From Hydrogenimonas sp. (GTDB taxonomy: Bacteria; Campylobacterota; Campylobacteria; Campylobacterales; Hydrogenimonadaceae), in assembly GCF_029932565.1 (NCBI RefSeq), contig NZ_JAOZPV010000006.1, forward strand, positions 1 through 44,308: a stretch of 44,308 nt of DNA. Direction: 5' to 3'. Position numbers and translations under genes: made by a program. The notes beneath the pieces are model-generated. The model worked only from the letters and a program-made list of their open reading frames with translations. It ran no database searches and had not been told where the DNA came from. This document shows positions 1 to 11,095 of the stretch, in pieces (within the stretch, counting starts at the first letter, position 1; every line of letters starts with the position of its first letter).

Positions 1-70
1 CATCGGCTTGACGCTTCTCCCTCTGCGTTCGCTTCAGCAGCGGGCTCACGCGCAGATGAACCGCGTTCAT
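1..70 (-). CDS. 5' end of a further gene in the Mla-like operon (possibly the MlaD/MCE subunit), truncated by window edge
   Basis: Minus-strand ATG at 70-68 overlaps the stop of the ATPase gene (ATGA); open for 23 codons to the window edge (MNAVHLRVSPLLKRTQREKRQAD). Identity inferred only from operon position. Confidence 0.35.
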   Translation of the reverse strand, partial: MNAVHLRVSPLLKRTQREKRQAD

Positions 71-852
71 GAAGAGGACTCCATTTCCATGGCTTTGATA
101 CGCACTTTGGCGCGGTTTCCTCCGAAAAACTGGCGAATGAAAGGATGGTCGTTCTTCAAAATCTCTTTCAGCGACCCTTCTGCGACGATGTGCCTGTCTC
201 CCAAAACGGCCATGCGGTCGACGACATTGAAAATCGTATCGATGTCGTGGGTGACCATGACGATCGTGAGTCCCAGCAGGTGTCGCAGTTCGGTGATGAG
301 GTTGTCGAACGCTTCGGCACTGACCGGATCGAGACCCGATGTGGGTTCGTCGAGAAAGAGGAGTTTCGGGTCCATGACGAGAGCACGTGCAAGCCCTGCC
401 CGTTTGATCATGCCACCGCTCAATTCTGCCGGGTAGAGATTCCCGACACTCGGTGCAAGACCGACCATTTCGAGTTTGGTATGGACGATCTGCCGGATCA
501 TCGTTTCGGAAATGGTGGTGTATTCTCTGAGCCATACTGCGATGTTGTCGGCGACGGTCAGCGATGTGAAAAGGGCACCGAATTGAAAAAGCACACCCCA
601 TTTCGTTCTAAGGATGTGCGCATCTTCACGCGAAATGTTGTCGAGATCATAGCCCAGTACGTTCACCTTTCCGGCAGCGGGTTTTAGGAGCATGATCATC
701 TCCCGCATCAGCGTCGTTTTGCCCGAACCGCTCCCTCCGAGCAGACCGAAGATCTCCCCTTCATAAACGGTGAGATCGACATTTTCGTGTACCACTTTCT
801 CACCGAAACGGGTTTCGATACCGCGCATCGAAATGACCACCTTGTCACTCAT
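67..852 (-). CDS. mlaF: ABC transporter ATP-binding protein, MlaF-like
   Basis: Walker A GGSGSGKTT, signature LSGGMIKRAGLARAL, Walker B LLFLDEPTSGLDP; sits next to a STAS-MlaE permease. Confidence 0.88.
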   Translation of the reverse strand: MSDKVVISMRGIETRFGEKVVHENVDLTVYEGEIFGLLGGSGSGKTTLMREMIMLLKPAAGKVNVLGYDLDNISREDAHILRTKWGVLFQFGALFTSLTVADNIAVWLREYTTISETMIRQIVHTKLEMVGLAPSVGNLYPAELSGGMIKRAGLARALVMDPKLLFLDEPTSGLDPVSAEAFDNLITELRHLLGLTIVMVTHDIDTIFNVVDRMAVLGDRHIVAEGSLKEILKNDHPFIRQFFGGNRAKVRIKAMEMESSS

Positions 853-1985
853 ATGCCGAGCTCCGTGAAGATAACCGAAAAGAGTGCATCGATAGCAACA
901 ACGAGAAAGATCGCATTGACGACGCTCATCGTCGTGTACCTACCGATACTCTCGGTATTGCCTGAGACCTGAAACCCGCGGAAGCAGCCGATGGCGGCGA
1001 TGATGAATGCGAAAAAGGGACCTTTGAAAATTCCGACAAGATAGTGTTTGACTTCAACGGCGTTCTGAAGGCGGTCGAGAAATTGTGTCGTGTTGATCCC
1101 GAGTTGAGCCTTCGCGATGATCATCCCCGCGTAGATTCCGATCATGTCGGCGAAAAATATAAGCAGGGGAAGTGCGACGATCATGGCGAATATGCGGGGC
1201 AGGACAACGAAACGGTAAATTTCGAATCCCATCGTTTTCATCGCGTCGATCTCTTCGGTAATTTTCATCACACCAATCTGTGCTGTATAGGAGGAGCCGC
1301 TGCGACCTGCGACGATGATGGCGGTAATGAGCGGCGCCAATTCTCTGGGTATCGATATGCCGATCATGTCGACGATGAAGATGTTGGCACCATATTTTTC
1401 AAGCTGGACGGCACTCTGGTAGGCGATGACGATGCCCACGAGAAAGGAGCTGAGCGCAACGATAGGTATGGCGGTCGTACCCGCTTTGAAAATGTTTGAA
1501 GATGTCTCTTTGAATCGGATGTTCGAGGGATGTATCACACTATAGAAAAATGCGATGGTTGCCGCTCCCAGAAAATTGAGGAAGAGAATGAAATCCTCCA
1601 GCATAGAGAACGTCTTCTCCCCAATACTATATAAAAAATTTGTGAGCAGAGCGAAAGATGGCTCTTTGGCGGCTGGCACCGGACGGTTGTAGCGTTTGAC
1701 GAGCCGGAACATATGGCAAAATTCCGGTGTAGAGCGGATGACATGAACGCGGGAGGTTTTCTTGAGTCGTTCCCGAATCGAAATGAAGAAGACCATGGCA
1801 CCCGTATCGATCTCTTCGATTCCGGAAGTATCGAAGAGAATGCTCTTTTTCTCTTTCAGTTTCGGAACGATGCGCTGGAATTCGGCTTCGATATGATCGA
1901 GTCGTTCAACCCGCCATTTTCCTTTTATTTTGAGCGTTGCATGTTCCCGATCGACATCGATATGCACAAATGTTCCGCTGTCCAT
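849..1985 (-). CDS. mlaE: MlaE-family permease with N-terminal STAS domain
   Basis: STAS-like N-terminus (ILFDTSGIEEIDTGAMVFF), then MlaE permease motifs (ELAPLITAIIVAGRSGSSYTAQIGVMKITEEIDAMKTMG). 4-nt overlap with the ATPase. Confidence 0.88.
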   Translation of the reverse strand: MDSGTFVHIDVDREHATLKIKGKWRVERLDHIEAEFQRIVPKLKEKKSILFDTSGIEEIDTGAMVFFISIRERLKKTSRVHVIRSTPEFCHMFRLVKRYNRPVPAAKEPSFALLTNFLYSIGEKTFSMLEDFILFLNFLGAATIAFFYSVIHPSNIRFKETSSNIFKAGTTAIPIVALSSFLVGIVIAYQSAVQLEKYGANIFIVDMIGISIPRELAPLITAIIVAGRSGSSYTAQIGVMKITEEIDAMKTMGFEIYRFVVLPRIFAMIVALPLLIFFADMIGIYAGMIIAKAQLGINTTQFLDRLQNAVEVKHYLVGIFKGPFFAFIIAAIGCFRGFQVSGNTESIGRYTTMSVVNAIFLVVAIDALFSVIFTELGI

Positions 1986-2038
1986 GGTTCGATTTTATCC
2001 AAGCTCCCTTTAAATGGGTATTAGCTCTCTGTCCGGCC

Positions 2039-2368
2039 ATGTCGGGTGGAGATGCATCCGATAAACCTGATTTTAATCAACGAATGGATAAAATAGATCA
2101 AACTATTTCGGAGCGGTTATTGAGAATCGATAAATATTTGAGCAGCGTCAATCTTGTCAAACGTCGAACCATTGCCCAGGATATGGTCAAAAGCGGCGTC
2201 GTGTTCATCAACGATGTTCAGGCAAAACCGAGCAAAGATGTAAAAATAGGTGATACAATCGAGATACGTTATCTCAAGGGTGCGAAACGGTACAAAGTGC
2301 TCAAGATTCCAACGACCAAAACGATTCCAAAAAGCGCGAAAGAAGAGTATGTGCAGGAGTTGGCATGA
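2039..2368 (+). CDS. S4 domain RNA-binding protein (HslR/heat shock protein 15-like)
   Basis: S4 motif RIDKYLSSVNLVKRRTIAQDMVKSGVVFINDVQAKPSKDVKIGDTIEI. ORF track start at 1937 runs into the divergent mlaE start region; ATG 2039 or 2084 is more likely. Confidence 0.75.
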   Translation: MSGGDASDKPDFNQRMDKIDQTISERLLRIDKYLSSVNLVKRRTIAQDMVKSGVVFINDVQAKPSKDVKIGDTIEIRYLKGAKRYKVLKIPTTKTIPKSAKEEYVQELA

Positions 2369-3348
2369 CATACAGTGAAGCGAAAACGGCATTCGAACGT
2401 CTTTTTCTCGGATTGATGGATGAAGAGGAGGCCCGGAAATTTTTGATCGAGATGGCTGAGCGCGGAGAGACGACCGACGAGATCGCGGCGGCGGCCGAAG
2501 TGATGCGGGCGCATTCGGTCAAGCTCCCGGTGCCCGAGGAGCTGCGGGTCAAACTGATCGACAACTGCGGAACGGGAGGCGACAAGAGCGGCAGTTTCAA
2601 TATTTCGTCGACTGTTTCACTGCTTCTTGCCGGGGCGGGATGTTATGTGGCCAAACATGGCAACCGTTCGATCACGAGCAGGTCGGGCAGTGCCGACATG
2701 CTCGAAGCCCTCGGAATCAAGCTCGATCTTCCACCGGAAAAACAGGTGAGGATGCTTGAAGAGTGCGGGTTTACCTTTATTTTCGCCATCTACCACCATC
2801 CGGCGATGAAGTTCGTCATGCCGATTCGAAAGTCGATTGCCCACCGCACTATTTTCAATATTCTCGGGCCTCTCAGCAATCCCGCCGGCGTCGAAAAGCA
2901 GTTTGTCGGGGTATTCGATCCTTCGTTCGTACCGAAAATCGCCAAAGCGCTCAAACGGCTCGGTTCCAGACGGGCGATGGTCGTCAGCAGCCGTGACGGC
3001 CTGGACGAAATCTCTCTGGGTGCACCGACGGATGCCGCGTTTCTGGAAGAGGGGCACCTGGAACTGGAAGTGATCGATCCTGTCAGTTACGGCATCGACC
3101 ATGCACCGCTGGAAGCCATCGCAGGAGGCGATGCCGATGAGAATGCGAAGATCACGCGAGATATTCTTGCAGGATCGTTGCATGGACCCAAACGGGACAT
3201 CGTGTTGATCAACGCGGCCGGTGCGCTCGTCGTCGACGGAAAGGCGCACGATTTGGAAGAGGGGCTCGAAATCGCCCGCGAAACCATCGATTCCGGAAGA
3301 GCCAAATCCGTACTTGAAAAAATTATTCGGGTATCCAACACGTTATGA
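2365..3348 (+). CDS. trpD: anthranilate phosphoribosyltransferase
   Basis: DNCGTGGDKSGSFNISSTVSLLLAGAG, KHGNRSITSRSGSADMLEALG, NILGPLSNPAG are TrpD hallmarks. Confidence 0.95.
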   Translation: MTYSEAKTAFERLFLGLMDEEEARKFLIEMAERGETTDEIAAAAEVMRAHSVKLPVPEELRVKLIDNCGTGGDKSGSFNISSTVSLLLAGAGCYVAKHGNRSITSRSGSADMLEALGIKLDLPPEKQVRMLEECGFTFIFAIYHHPAMKFVMPIRKSIAHRTIFNILGPLSNPAGVEKQFVGVFDPSFVPKIAKALKRLGSRRAMVVSSRDGLDEISLGAPTDAAFLEEGHLELEVIDPVSYGIDHAPLEAIAGGDADENAKITRDILAGSLHGPKRDIVLINAAGALVVDGKAHDLEEGLEIARETIDSGRAKSVLEKIIRVSNTL

Positions 3349-3764
3349 CCGAAGTAATCGACGCATCACTCGATGAGCTCGACAAGGTAGCGGACAGGAT
3401 CCGGCAGATGCTTCCGGAGAGTGCAGTCATCTTTCTGCGGGGGGATCTCGCGGCAGGCAAAACGACGCTCGTCAAAGCGCTGGCGAAGGCGAAAGGGTGC
3501 GAAAGAGATGTGACCTCTCCTACTTTTTCGATTCAGCAGATCTATGAGAATGGTCTCTACCACTACGATCTCTATCAGTGCCCGAATGAGAAATTTTTGT
3601 CGATGGGACTGCTGGAGAGTCTCGAAGAGCCGGGATGGCATTTGATCGAGTGGGGAGATGAAGCACTGGAAGATTTTTTGAAAGCGCATGGTTTTACAAC
3701 CGCCGTGATCGAGATAACACCCATAGAAAACGGCCGCCGTTACAGGATTACAACAGATGCATAG
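3345..3764 (+). CDS. tsaE: tRNA threonylcarbamoyladenosine biosynthesis ATPase TsaE
   Basis: LRGDLAAGKTTLVKALAKAKG P-loop, VTSPTFSIQQIYENGLYHYDLYQ, HLIEWGD. Confidence 0.93.
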   Translation: MTEVIDASLDELDKVADRIRQMLPESAVIFLRGDLAAGKTTLVKALAKAKGCERDVTSPTFSIQQIYENGLYHYDLYQCPNEKFLSMGLLESLEEPGWHLIEWGDEALEDFLKAHGFTTAVIEITPIENGRRYRITTDA

Positions 3765-4479
3765 TTTAAAAGCGGAAAATCTTACGAAAATCATCAAGAA
3801 ACATACGATTGTCAAAGGTGTCACACTCGATTTGAAGACAAAAGAGGTCGTTGGCCTGCTCGGACCGAATGGCGCCGGCAAAACCACGACGTTCTATATG
3901 ATTTGCGGGCTGATACCGGTGAGCGAAGGACATGTCTATATCGATGACGACGATGTGACGAAAAAACCGCTCCATACCCGCGCACAGCTCGGTGTCGGCT
4001 ACCTCCCGCAGGAATCGAGTATTTTCAAAGAGCTGACCGTCGAGGAGAATCTTCTGATCGCGGCGGAAGCGGCGAAACTGGATAAAACGAGTGCCGAAAA
4101 ACGCATTGAGAACCTTCTCGAGCTTTTCAACATCGAACCGATCCGGAACCGGAAGGGAATCCGACTCAGCGGTGGTGAAAGACGTCGTACCGAGATTGCC
4201 AGGGCACTGGTGACCAAACCGAAATTTCTCCTCCTCGATGAACCGTTTGCCGGTGTCGATCCGATTGCGGTTATCGATATACAGAATGTCATACGCCAGT
4301 TGCTGGAACTCGATATCGGAGTGCTCATTACCGATCACAATGTCCGGGAAACGCTCGGTATCTGTCATCGTGCCTATGTCATGCACGAAGGCACCCTGAT
4401 GGCGGAAGGGTCATCCGAAGAGATCGCGAGTCATCCGGATGTCATCAAACACTATCTGGGAGAGCATTTTACACTATGA
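3757..4479 (+). CDS. lptB: LPS export ABC transporter ATP-binding protein
   Basis: GPNGAGKTTTFYMICGLI, GVGYLPQESSIFKELTVEENL, LSGGERRRTEIARAL, LLLDEPFAGVDPIAV; directly upstream of rpoN as in many proteobacteria. Confidence 0.94.
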   Translation: MHSLKAENLTKIIKKHTIVKGVTLDLKTKEVVGLLGPNGAGKTTTFYMICGLIPVSEGHVYIDDDDVTKKPLHTRAQLGVGYLPQESSIFKELTVEENLLIAAEAAKLDKTSAEKRIENLLELFNIEPIRNRKGIRLSGGERRRTEIARALVTKPKFLLLDEPFAGVDPIAVIDIQNVIRQLLELDIGVLITDHNVRETLGICHRAYVMHEGTLMAEGSSEEIASHPDVIKHYLGEHFTL

Positions 4480-5735
4480 GATTGCGCCAGACGCAGAGTA
4501 CGGGTCTAAAAACCAAACTTTCAAGTACTCTGCGCAGTTGGCTGCCGATACTCCAGTCCGGTCTCGACGAGTTGGAAGAACAGCTCAGAGAGTATGAAAA
4601 AGAGAACCCCTATATGGAGGTGCGTTCCGGATTTGAAGAGCAGTTCTCCACGACATTCACCAAAAAGGTCCTGTATAAAAGTGACCGTTCGAGCAGTGCC
4701 GAAGCGATCGAGGCACTGACGATTCACAACCAGTCGCTCTATGAACTTCTTCATGAGCAGATCAATGCGCCCCTTTTCCCGACTCCGCAGAGCGAAACGA
4801 TCGCGTATGCCATTATCGAAGAGATATCCCATGAGGGATATTTTGAAGGCAGCCTGGAGAGACTCGGCGAACGTTTCGGTGTCTCTGCCGAACAGATCGA
4901 GAAAGTCCGTCAGCGTTTTGCCTATCTGAATCCTCCGGGGGTTGGTGCAGTCGATGCAGCCGAAGCGATGCTTTTCCAGTTACGCCAGAGCGACGTGGAA
5001 GAGCCGCTTTACTCTCTCGTCGCCGAGATGCTCGAAAACTTCGAAGATTTGAGACGATTCAAGAAAAATCCCCGTTATGCCGATGCGATCGGGGTGATCC
5101 GCCGCTTCAAAAATCCTCCGGCAATCGACACACTCGAAGAGTCTCCGCCGGCCATTCCCGATCTGGTTATTTTTCAGACGCAAAACAGTATCGAAGTCAA
5201 AATCAACGACAATTTTTATCCCGATATCATGATCGGGGAGGCCGATCTGGACCATCGGTTTGTTCGGAAAAAAATCAAGGAGGCACGGGATCTGATTGAT
5301 GCGCTGCAGATGCGGAAGGCGACCCTCTACAAAATCGGGCTGATGATTGTCGAGTTTCAGTATGAATTTTTTCAGGGTGGTGATATCCGGCCGATGAAAC
5401 TGAAAGATATTGCCGAAGAGTTCGAGCACAATCCTTCGACGATTTCGCGTGCCATTGCCAACAAATACCTGATGTGTGATCGTGGAATATTTCCGATGAA
5501 AGCGTTTTTTACGTCGGGCCTGGATGAAGATGTCAGCAATGCGTCCATCAAAAAATTCATCGCGGATGTCATCGCGCAGGAGGACCGGAACAAACCGCTC
5601 AGCGACCAGAAACTGCTCGAAATGATCGAAGAAAAATTCGGTGTCAAGATGGTACGGCGTACCGTTACCAAATATCGCAAGCAGATGCAGATCGGCGGAT
5701 CGAGTGAACGCAAACGATTTTACCAGCTTGCGTGA
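4476..5735 (+). CDS. rpoN: RNA polymerase sigma-54 factor
   Basis: Q-rich N-terminus, KLKDIAEEFEHNPSTISRAIANKYLMCDRGIFPMKAFF and the RpoN-box region (RRTVTKYRKQMQI). Confidence 0.95.
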   Translation: MRLRQTQSTGLKTKLSSTLRSWLPILQSGLDELEEQLREYEKENPYMEVRSGFEEQFSTTFTKKVLYKSDRSSSAEAIEALTIHNQSLYELLHEQINAPLFPTPQSETIAYAIIEEISHEGYFEGSLERLGERFGVSAEQIEKVRQRFAYLNPPGVGAVDAAEAMLFQLRQSDVEEPLYSLVAEMLENFEDLRRFKKNPRYADAIGVIRRFKNPPAIDTLEESPPAIPDLVIFQTQNSIEVKINDNFYPDIMIGEADLDHRFVRKKIKEARDLIDALQMRKATLYKIGLMIVEFQYEFFQGGDIRPMKLKDIAEEFEHNPSTISRAIANKYLMCDRGIFPMKAFFTSGLDEDVSNASIKKFIADVIAQEDRNKPLSDQKLLEMIEEKFGVKMVRRTVTKYRKQMQIGGSSERKRFYQLA

Positions 5736-6462
5736 GCGGCTGGAAGCGGAGGCGGCGAAGCGTAACGATCGCAGCGAACTTTCTATGGAGCGGCCCGATC
5801 CGCTTCTGGTCGCTGCGAAACAGGACGACGACCGTGCGATACTTCTCTGTGCACTCTTCGGTTACGGCAATGCGCACAAAATAGTACAGTTTCTCGATTC
5901 GCTGGACTTTTCTCTGCTCGATGCGGATGAAATGACCATCCGGACCCGTATGGAGGCTTATTACCGTTTTCAGTCGACCGACGATATCGTACAGATCTTT
6001 CTGACGCTTCGGCGCCTCGGGCGCGGTACGATGCAGGAGGTGTTCATGGAAGGATATACAAAAGAGTCTTCCGTCATCGAGGGGGTTTTCGCGTTGATCG
6101 ATCTGTTCGAACACACCAATCCTTATGAGAGCAGGGGGTACCGTTTTCTCATCGGCCGTGTACCGAAAGATGGCAAACCCGTTTCCCCGTACAAAAGATG
6201 GATGATGTTTTTGCGGTGGATGGTCCGTGACGATGCGCTCGATCTTGGACGCTGGAGAGGTGTCAATCCGGCCGATCTGATTATTCCGCTCGATACGCAT
6301 ACCTTCCATGTAAGCCGGAAGATAGGGTGTCTGAAACGTAAAACGTACGACTGGAAAGCAGCAGTAGAGCTGACGGAATGCTTGAAAACAATCTGTCCGC
6401 ACGACCCTGTCAAATACGATTTCGCGCTCTACCGGATGGGGCAGGAAAAGAGAGTTACATAA
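5704..6462 (+). CDS. TIGR02757 (DUF2400) family protein
   Basis: LLCALFGYGNAHKIVQFLDSL ... NPYESRGYRFLIGRVPKDGKPVSPYKRWMMFLRWMVR ... ADLIIPLDTHTFHVSRKIG. Start uncertain; the track start 5641 overlaps rpoN. Confidence 0.8.
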   Translation: MNANDFTSLRERLEAEAAKRNDRSELSMERPDPLLVAAKQDDDRAILLCALFGYGNAHKIVQFLDSLDFSLLDADEMTIRTRMEAYYRFQSTDDIVQIFLTLRRLGRGTMQEVFMEGYTKESSVIEGVFALIDLFEHTNPYESRGYRFLIGRVPKDGKPVSPYKRWMMFLRWMVRDDALDLGRWRGVNPADLIIPLDTHTFHVSRKIGCLKRKTYDWKAAVELTECLKTICPHDPVKYDFALYRMGQEKRVT

Positions 6463-6531
6463 GCCCATCATTAAACCCTGATTAATGGATGTTATGTTAA
6501 AATCGCACAAATTTATGACAAAGGAAGCCGA

Positions 6532-7212
6532 ATGGAAGGTGTATTTACCTTTTTTGGAGCAATCAACCACTCTCACGGGTTCATCTTTACCGCCCACGTT
6601 CTGTTGACGGCACTGCTGGCCCTCGTACTGGCGAAGATGGCAACCAAATCTCTGAAACTTGTCCCGACCGGCACACAAAACGTGATGGAGGCCTTTTTGC
6701 AGGGCACGATCGCGATGGGACGCGACGTCATCGGTGAAACCAATGCGAATAAATATCTTCCGCTGGTCGCAACGATCGGTATCATCGTGTTTATCGCAAA
6801 CGTTATCGGTATCATTCCCGGGTTCGAATCGCCGACCAGCAACATCAACATGACCCTTCCGCTCGCATTAATCGTATTTGTCTATTACAACTTCGAAGGT
6901 ATTCGAAAAAATGGTGTTGTGCACTATTTCGCCCACTTTATGGGACCGGTCAAACTGCTCGCACCGCTGATGTTTCCGATCGAAATCGTTTCGCACCTGT
7001 CGCGTATCATCTCGCTCTCTTTCCGACTCTTCGGTAACATCAAAGGCGACGACCTTTTCCTCTGGGTCCTTCTGATGCTCGCACCGTGGATCGTACCGCT
7101 GCCGGCCTTCCTGCTACTCGCATTTTCCGCACTGCTGCAGACATTCATTTTCATGATTCTGACCTATGTCTATCTTGCGGGAGCCGTCATGCTCGAAGAG
7201 GAAACTCTGTAA
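6532..7212 (+). CDS. atpB: F0F1 ATP synthase subunit a
   Basis: [64 protein letters not shown]. Confidence 0.95.
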   Translation: MEGVFTFFGAINHSHGFIFTAHVLLTALLALVLAKMATKSLKLVPTGTQNVMEAFLQGTIAMGRDVIGETNANKYLPLVATIGIIVFIANVIGIIPGFESPTSNINMTLPLALIVFVYYNFEGIRKNGVVHYFAHFMGPVKLLAPLMFPIEIVSHLSRIISLSFRLFGNIKGDDLFLWVLLMLAPWIVPLPAFLLLAFSALLQTFIFMILTYVYLAGAVMLEEETL

Positions 7213-7224
7213 TCAGGGAACCGT

Positions 7225-7515
7225 TTGAAACGAACAATCGCCGAAACCGTTGTCAGTTTTCTTCTGGGCGCTGCCTGGGCGATTGTTCTTCTGGGCGCCG
7301 TTTTTCTTTTCTGGTCCTTCCTTCCGTTCGGAGTCGTCATCGCATTCATGGCGGGTTTGGTCGGTTCGCTGTTCGGCCTGCTGTTTGTCGTCCTATTGGA
7401 AGTGGCTGCCCTGCAATTTGACAAATACCGTGAACTGAAACATCAGACATATCTGCTCAAAAAGATCAAGGCCTCACTGGAGAGGACCGATGATTCTTCG
7501 CTACGCCATTACTGA
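7225..7515 (+). CDS. small membrane protein, function unknown
   Basis: Two hydrophobic segments (VVSFLLGAAWAIVLLGAVFLFWSFLPFGVVIAFMAGLVGSLFGLLFVVLLEV); TTG start; overlaps next gene. Confidence 0.65.
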   Translation: MKRTIAETVVSFLLGAAWAIVLLGAVFLFWSFLPFGVVIAFMAGLVGSLFGLLFVVLLEVAALQFDKYRELKHQTYLLKKIKASLERTDDSSLRHY

Positions 7516-8080
7516 TCCGCTCTATTACTCTTCGAACCCCTCCGTTTTAAAAGATTCTGTCGATCAGGTACTCTCTGCCAAATGCATCGATCTCATCTCT
7601 CTCCGGGACAAACGCAGCGACAATTATGAAGCGCTGGCGAAGGAGTTTCTGTCGCTCAAACCCCGCTTTCCCAACACGCAGTTTCTGCTTCATACCGATG
7701 TCAATCTGGCGGCCGAATTGCAGGCGGACGGCATCCACCTTCCTTCCGACAGAATGGATTGGATCGAAACCGCCAAAAGGCTAGGGCTCTGGACAGTCGT
7801 CAGCACCCACACATTCGAGGAGGCCAAACGGAGTGAAGCGCTCGGTGCCGATGCGATCACCTTCAGCCCGATATTTCCGACACCCGGAAAGGGCCCACCG
7901 CAAGGTTTAGAGAAGTTAAAAGAAATTAAAGATAAAATATCTATCAAAATCTTCGCACTTGGCGGCATCGTGACGGAGAAGCAGATAGCGGCCGTCGAAG
8001 AGGCGGGAACCGACGGTTTCGCGTCGATTCGCTATTTTTGTAATTATTCGCAAGGAAACATAGATAATGAGTGCATTTGA
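7490..8080 (+). CDS. thiamine phosphate synthase/TenI-like protein
   Basis: TIM-barrel ThiE/TenI motifs: [56 protein letters not shown]. Confidence 0.8.
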   Translation: MILRYAITDPLYYSSNPSVLKDSVDQVLSAKCIDLISLRDKRSDNYEALAKEFLSLKPRFPNTQFLLHTDVNLAAELQADGIHLPSDRMDWIETAKRLGLWTVVSTHTFEEAKRSEALGADAITFSPIFPTPGKGPPQGLEKLKEIKDKISIKIFALGGIVTEKQIAAVEEAGTDGFASIRYFCNYSQGNIDNECI

Positions 8081-9503
8081 AGTCGTTATCGGACTGGAGA
8101 TCCATGTCCAGCTCAATACAAAAACGAAAATTTTCTGCAACTGTGCCACCAGTTTCGCCGATCGGCAGAATGTCCACACATGCCCCGTCTGTCTGGGGCT
8201 TCCCGGTGCACTGCCTGTTCTGAACAAAGAGGCGGTCAAAAAAGCGATGATGTTCGGCAACGCGATCGAGGCGACCGTGCATCGCAAGTCGATATTCAAT
8301 CGGAAAAACTACTTCTACCCGGATCTGCCGAAAGGGTATCAGATCAGCCAGTTCGAGATTCCGATCGTGGAGAATGGCCATTTGATGATCGATTTCGATG
8401 ATGGGAGCCAGAAGCGTATCGGCATTACCCGGGCGCATCTGGAGGAGGATGCGGGGAAGAACATCCACGAGGGGGACCACTCGCTGGTCGACCTGAACCG
8501 TGCCGGTACGCCGCTTCTCGAAATCGTCAGTGAACCCGACATGCGCAGTGCTGACGAAGCGGTGCGCTATCTCAAAAAACTGCATGCGATCGTGCGCTAT
8601 CTGGGTATCAGTGACGCGAACATGCAGGAGGGGTCCTTCCGATGCGACGTCAACGTTTCGATCCGTCCGAAAGGGGACGAAAAACTCTATACACGGGTCG
8701 AGATCAAGAACATGAACAGTTTCCGGTTTATCCATCAGGCGATCGGATACGAAGTGGAGCGTCAGATCGAGGCGTGGGAAGATGGCGTCTACGACGACGA
8801 GGTGTGGCAGGAGACGCGACTCTTCGATCCGAACAAGGGTGAAACCCGTTCGATGCGGGGCAAGGAAGAGAGTGCCGACTACCGCTACTTTCCGGAGCCC
8901 GACCTTCTCCCGGTCATTCTTGACGACGCGATGATCGAAGAGGCGAAACGGATCCCCGAGATGCCGGACGAAAAACGGGCACGATATATCAAAGAGTTCG
9001 GCATTCGCGAGTACGATGCCGTCGTCATCACGTCGGAAGTCGAAATGGCCCGCTACTTCGAGACAATGATCGAAGAGGGTGCCAGTCCGAAAGAGGCGGT
9101 CAAGTGGTTGACGATCGAACTGCAGGGAAGATTGAAAGGGGGCGTAACGGTTGAAACCTCGCCTGTTACGGCCAAACAGCTGGCGCGTGTCGTCAAGCGG
9201 ATCGAAGATGGCACGATCAGCGGCAAAGCCGGAAAAGATGTTCTCGACTATCTTTTCGAGCATGAAGATTCGGATGTGGATGAAGCGATCGAAAAACTCG
9301 GACTGAAGCAGGTGAGTGACGACAGTGCCATCTATGCCATGATCGACGAGGTGCTCGCGGCCAATCAGGAGAAAGTCGACGAGTATCGTGGTGGAAAAGA
9401 GAAGCTCTTCGGCTTCTTTGTCGGCCAGGTTATGAAAGCCTCCAAAGGTTCGGCAAATCCCGCCAAGGTCAACCAACTGCTGAAAGAGCGTTTGAACCGT
9501 TGA
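8067..9503 (+). CDS. gatB: Asp-tRNA(Asn)/Glu-tRNA(Gln) amidotransferase subunit B
   Basis: [73 protein letters not shown]. Confidence 0.97.
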   Translation: MSAFEVVIGLEIHVQLNTKTKIFCNCATSFADRQNVHTCPVCLGLPGALPVLNKEAVKKAMMFGNAIEATVHRKSIFNRKNYFYPDLPKGYQISQFEIPIVENGHLMIDFDDGSQKRIGITRAHLEEDAGKNIHEGDHSLVDLNRAGTPLLEIVSEPDMRSADEAVRYLKKLHAIVRYLGISDANMQEGSFRCDVNVSIRPKGDEKLYTRVEIKNMNSFRFIHQAIGYEVERQIEAWEDGVYDDEVWQETRLFDPNKGETRSMRGKEESADYRYFPEPDLLPVILDDAMIEEAKRIPEMPDEKRARYIKEFGIREYDAVVITSEVEMARYFETMIEEGASPKEAVKWLTIELQGRLKGGVTVETSPVTAKQLARVVKRIEDGTISGKAGKDVLDYLFEHEDSDVDEAIEKLGLKQVSDDSAIYAMIDEVLAANQEKVDEYRGGKEKLFGFFVGQVMKASKGSANPAKVNQLLKERLNR

Positions 9504-11095
9504 AACAGCTAATTGTAAGATATCTCGTCTCTTTTTCCTATTTCCTGGAGAGCGCACCGTACTACAAACGTACGAAGCGCTTTTTCAACAATCTGCTCAA
9601 CAACGACGATTACAAATACAAAAAATATTTCGACATCTTTATGGTGTTCGTCATTCTTTCGAGCGTCATCATTCTGGTTGTCGACGTTCGCGAGCATGTG
9701 GCCTACTGGCTTGAGTGGTACGATTTCTATGTCGTCACGATCATTTTCATTGTCGAGTATCTGTTGCGGCTCTGGGTTCACAGCGATATGCACAAAGTGA
9801 TTATCGCCCAGTACGAAGAGTCGGAATTTTTCGAAAAACCCTTCTCTTTCAGGAAAGTGATCTCCGAGATAGCCTCCCAGAAGTGGGAGTACATGACGTC
9901 GATTCCCGCCATCATCGACCTGATCGCGATTCTGCCGAGTTATCGGGAAATCAGGGTATTGCGTGTCTTTGTACTTTTCCGTGCCTTCAAGATGCTGCGC
10001 TACTCGAAAAGCCTCCTGCAGTTTTTCGAGATTCTGCGCAACAAAAAGATCGAACTCTATGCCCTTTTCCTGCTGCTCTCCTTCTTCACGCTGATCGCCT
10101 CGATGATGATCTACGTCTTCGAAGGAGCCGGACAGAACCAGAACATCCAGTCGCTTTTCGACGCGATCTACTGGGCGGTCGTGACGGTGACGACCGTCGG
10201 GTACGGTGATATCACGCCGGTCACGACCGAAGGGCGCTTCATTTCGATACTTGTGATCATCACGGGACTCGGCGCCATCACGTTCCTGACATCGATCATC
10301 GTCTCGGCGTTCGGGGAGAAACTTCCCGAGATCAAGCAGACCCGCGTTCTGAACCAGGTCGCCAAGACGAAAGATCTGAATCTCGTGTGCGGATACGGAA
10401 AGATCGGCCAGATTGTCTCGAACAAGCTGCGCAAACAGGGCGAACGGGTTCTCGTGATCGAAAATGACGCATCGAAGGTCCAGAAAGCGGAACTCGACGG
10501 GCATCGTGTATTGCATGCGGATGCGACGAAAAGCGATACGCTGCTGAAACTGAAATTCTGTGAGAGTGTCAAATCGGTCATCGCCGTGACCCACAACGAC
10601 ATTATCAACGTATTCATCACGATCAACGCCCGAAGCCTCTGCAGCACCGTCGAGATCATCGCGCGATGCAGCGAAAAGAGTGTCGCGACGAAGCTGAAAC
10701 TGGCCGGTGCGAACCATCTGATCATGCCCGAAGAGATCGCCGGCATGCTGGGAGCGGTCTACATTGGACAACCGGTGGCGTTTGATGCGCTGCAGGCGAT
10801 TCTGACGAGGAAAAAATCGGCTCGTATCGACGAGGTGGAGGTGAAACGGGGATCGTTCCTGGACGGAGCGAAAGTCGGGGATTTCGATTTTGGGGCATCG
10901 AGACTGGTTCTTCTGGCGGTACTGAAACCGCTGAGCCCCAACGAAAAGATGAGCCATTACGTCATCTTCAATCCACCGGAAGATACGGAACTGCATGCCC
11001 ATGATATTCTGGTCGTCATGGGCTACAATGTCAGTATCGCCGATTTCAAGGGAAGGATGGAACAGAGTGTTCGATACAAAAAAAGAGCGTCGTGA
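9500..11095 (+). CDS. 6TM voltage-sensor-like potassium channel with C-terminal RCK/TrkA domain
   Basis: S4-like [22 protein letters not shown], selectivity filter TVTTVGYGD, then RCK Rossmann motif [28 protein letters not shown]. Confidence 0.9.
   Translation: MKQLIVRYLVSFSYFLESAPYYKRTKRFFNNLLNNDDYKYKKYFDIFMVFVILSSVIILVVDVREHVAYWLEWYDFYVVTIIFIVEYLLRLWVHSDMHKVIIAQYEESEFFEKPFSFRKVISEIASQKWEYMTSIPAIIDLIAILPSYREIRVLRVFVLFRAFKMLRYSKSLLQFFEILRNKKIELYALFLLLSFFTLIASMMIYVFEGAGQNQNIQSLFDAIYWAVVTVTTVGYGDITPVTTEGRFISILVIITGLGAITFLTSIIVSAFGEKLPEIKQTRVLNQVAKTKDLNLVCGYGKIGQIVSNKLRKQGERVLVIENDASKVQKAELDGHRVLHADATKSDTLLKLKFCESVKSVIAVTHNDIINVFITINARSLCSTVEIIARCSEKSVATKLKLAGANHLIMPEEIAGMLGAVYIGQPVAFDALQAILTRKKSARIDEVEVKRGSFLDGAKVGDFDFGASRLVLLAVLKPLSPNEKMSHYVIFNPPEDTELHAHDILVVMGYNVSIADFKGRMEQSVRYKKRAS

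Noticed and set aside
849-1985. STAS-MlaE fusion as a novel architecture
   Set aside because: Fusion of STAS-like domain to MlaE permease is already known in proteobacteria.
7944-9557. 537-codon antisense ORF over gatB
   Set aside because: Codon-aligned mirror frame; gatB motifs are clear on the plus strand.
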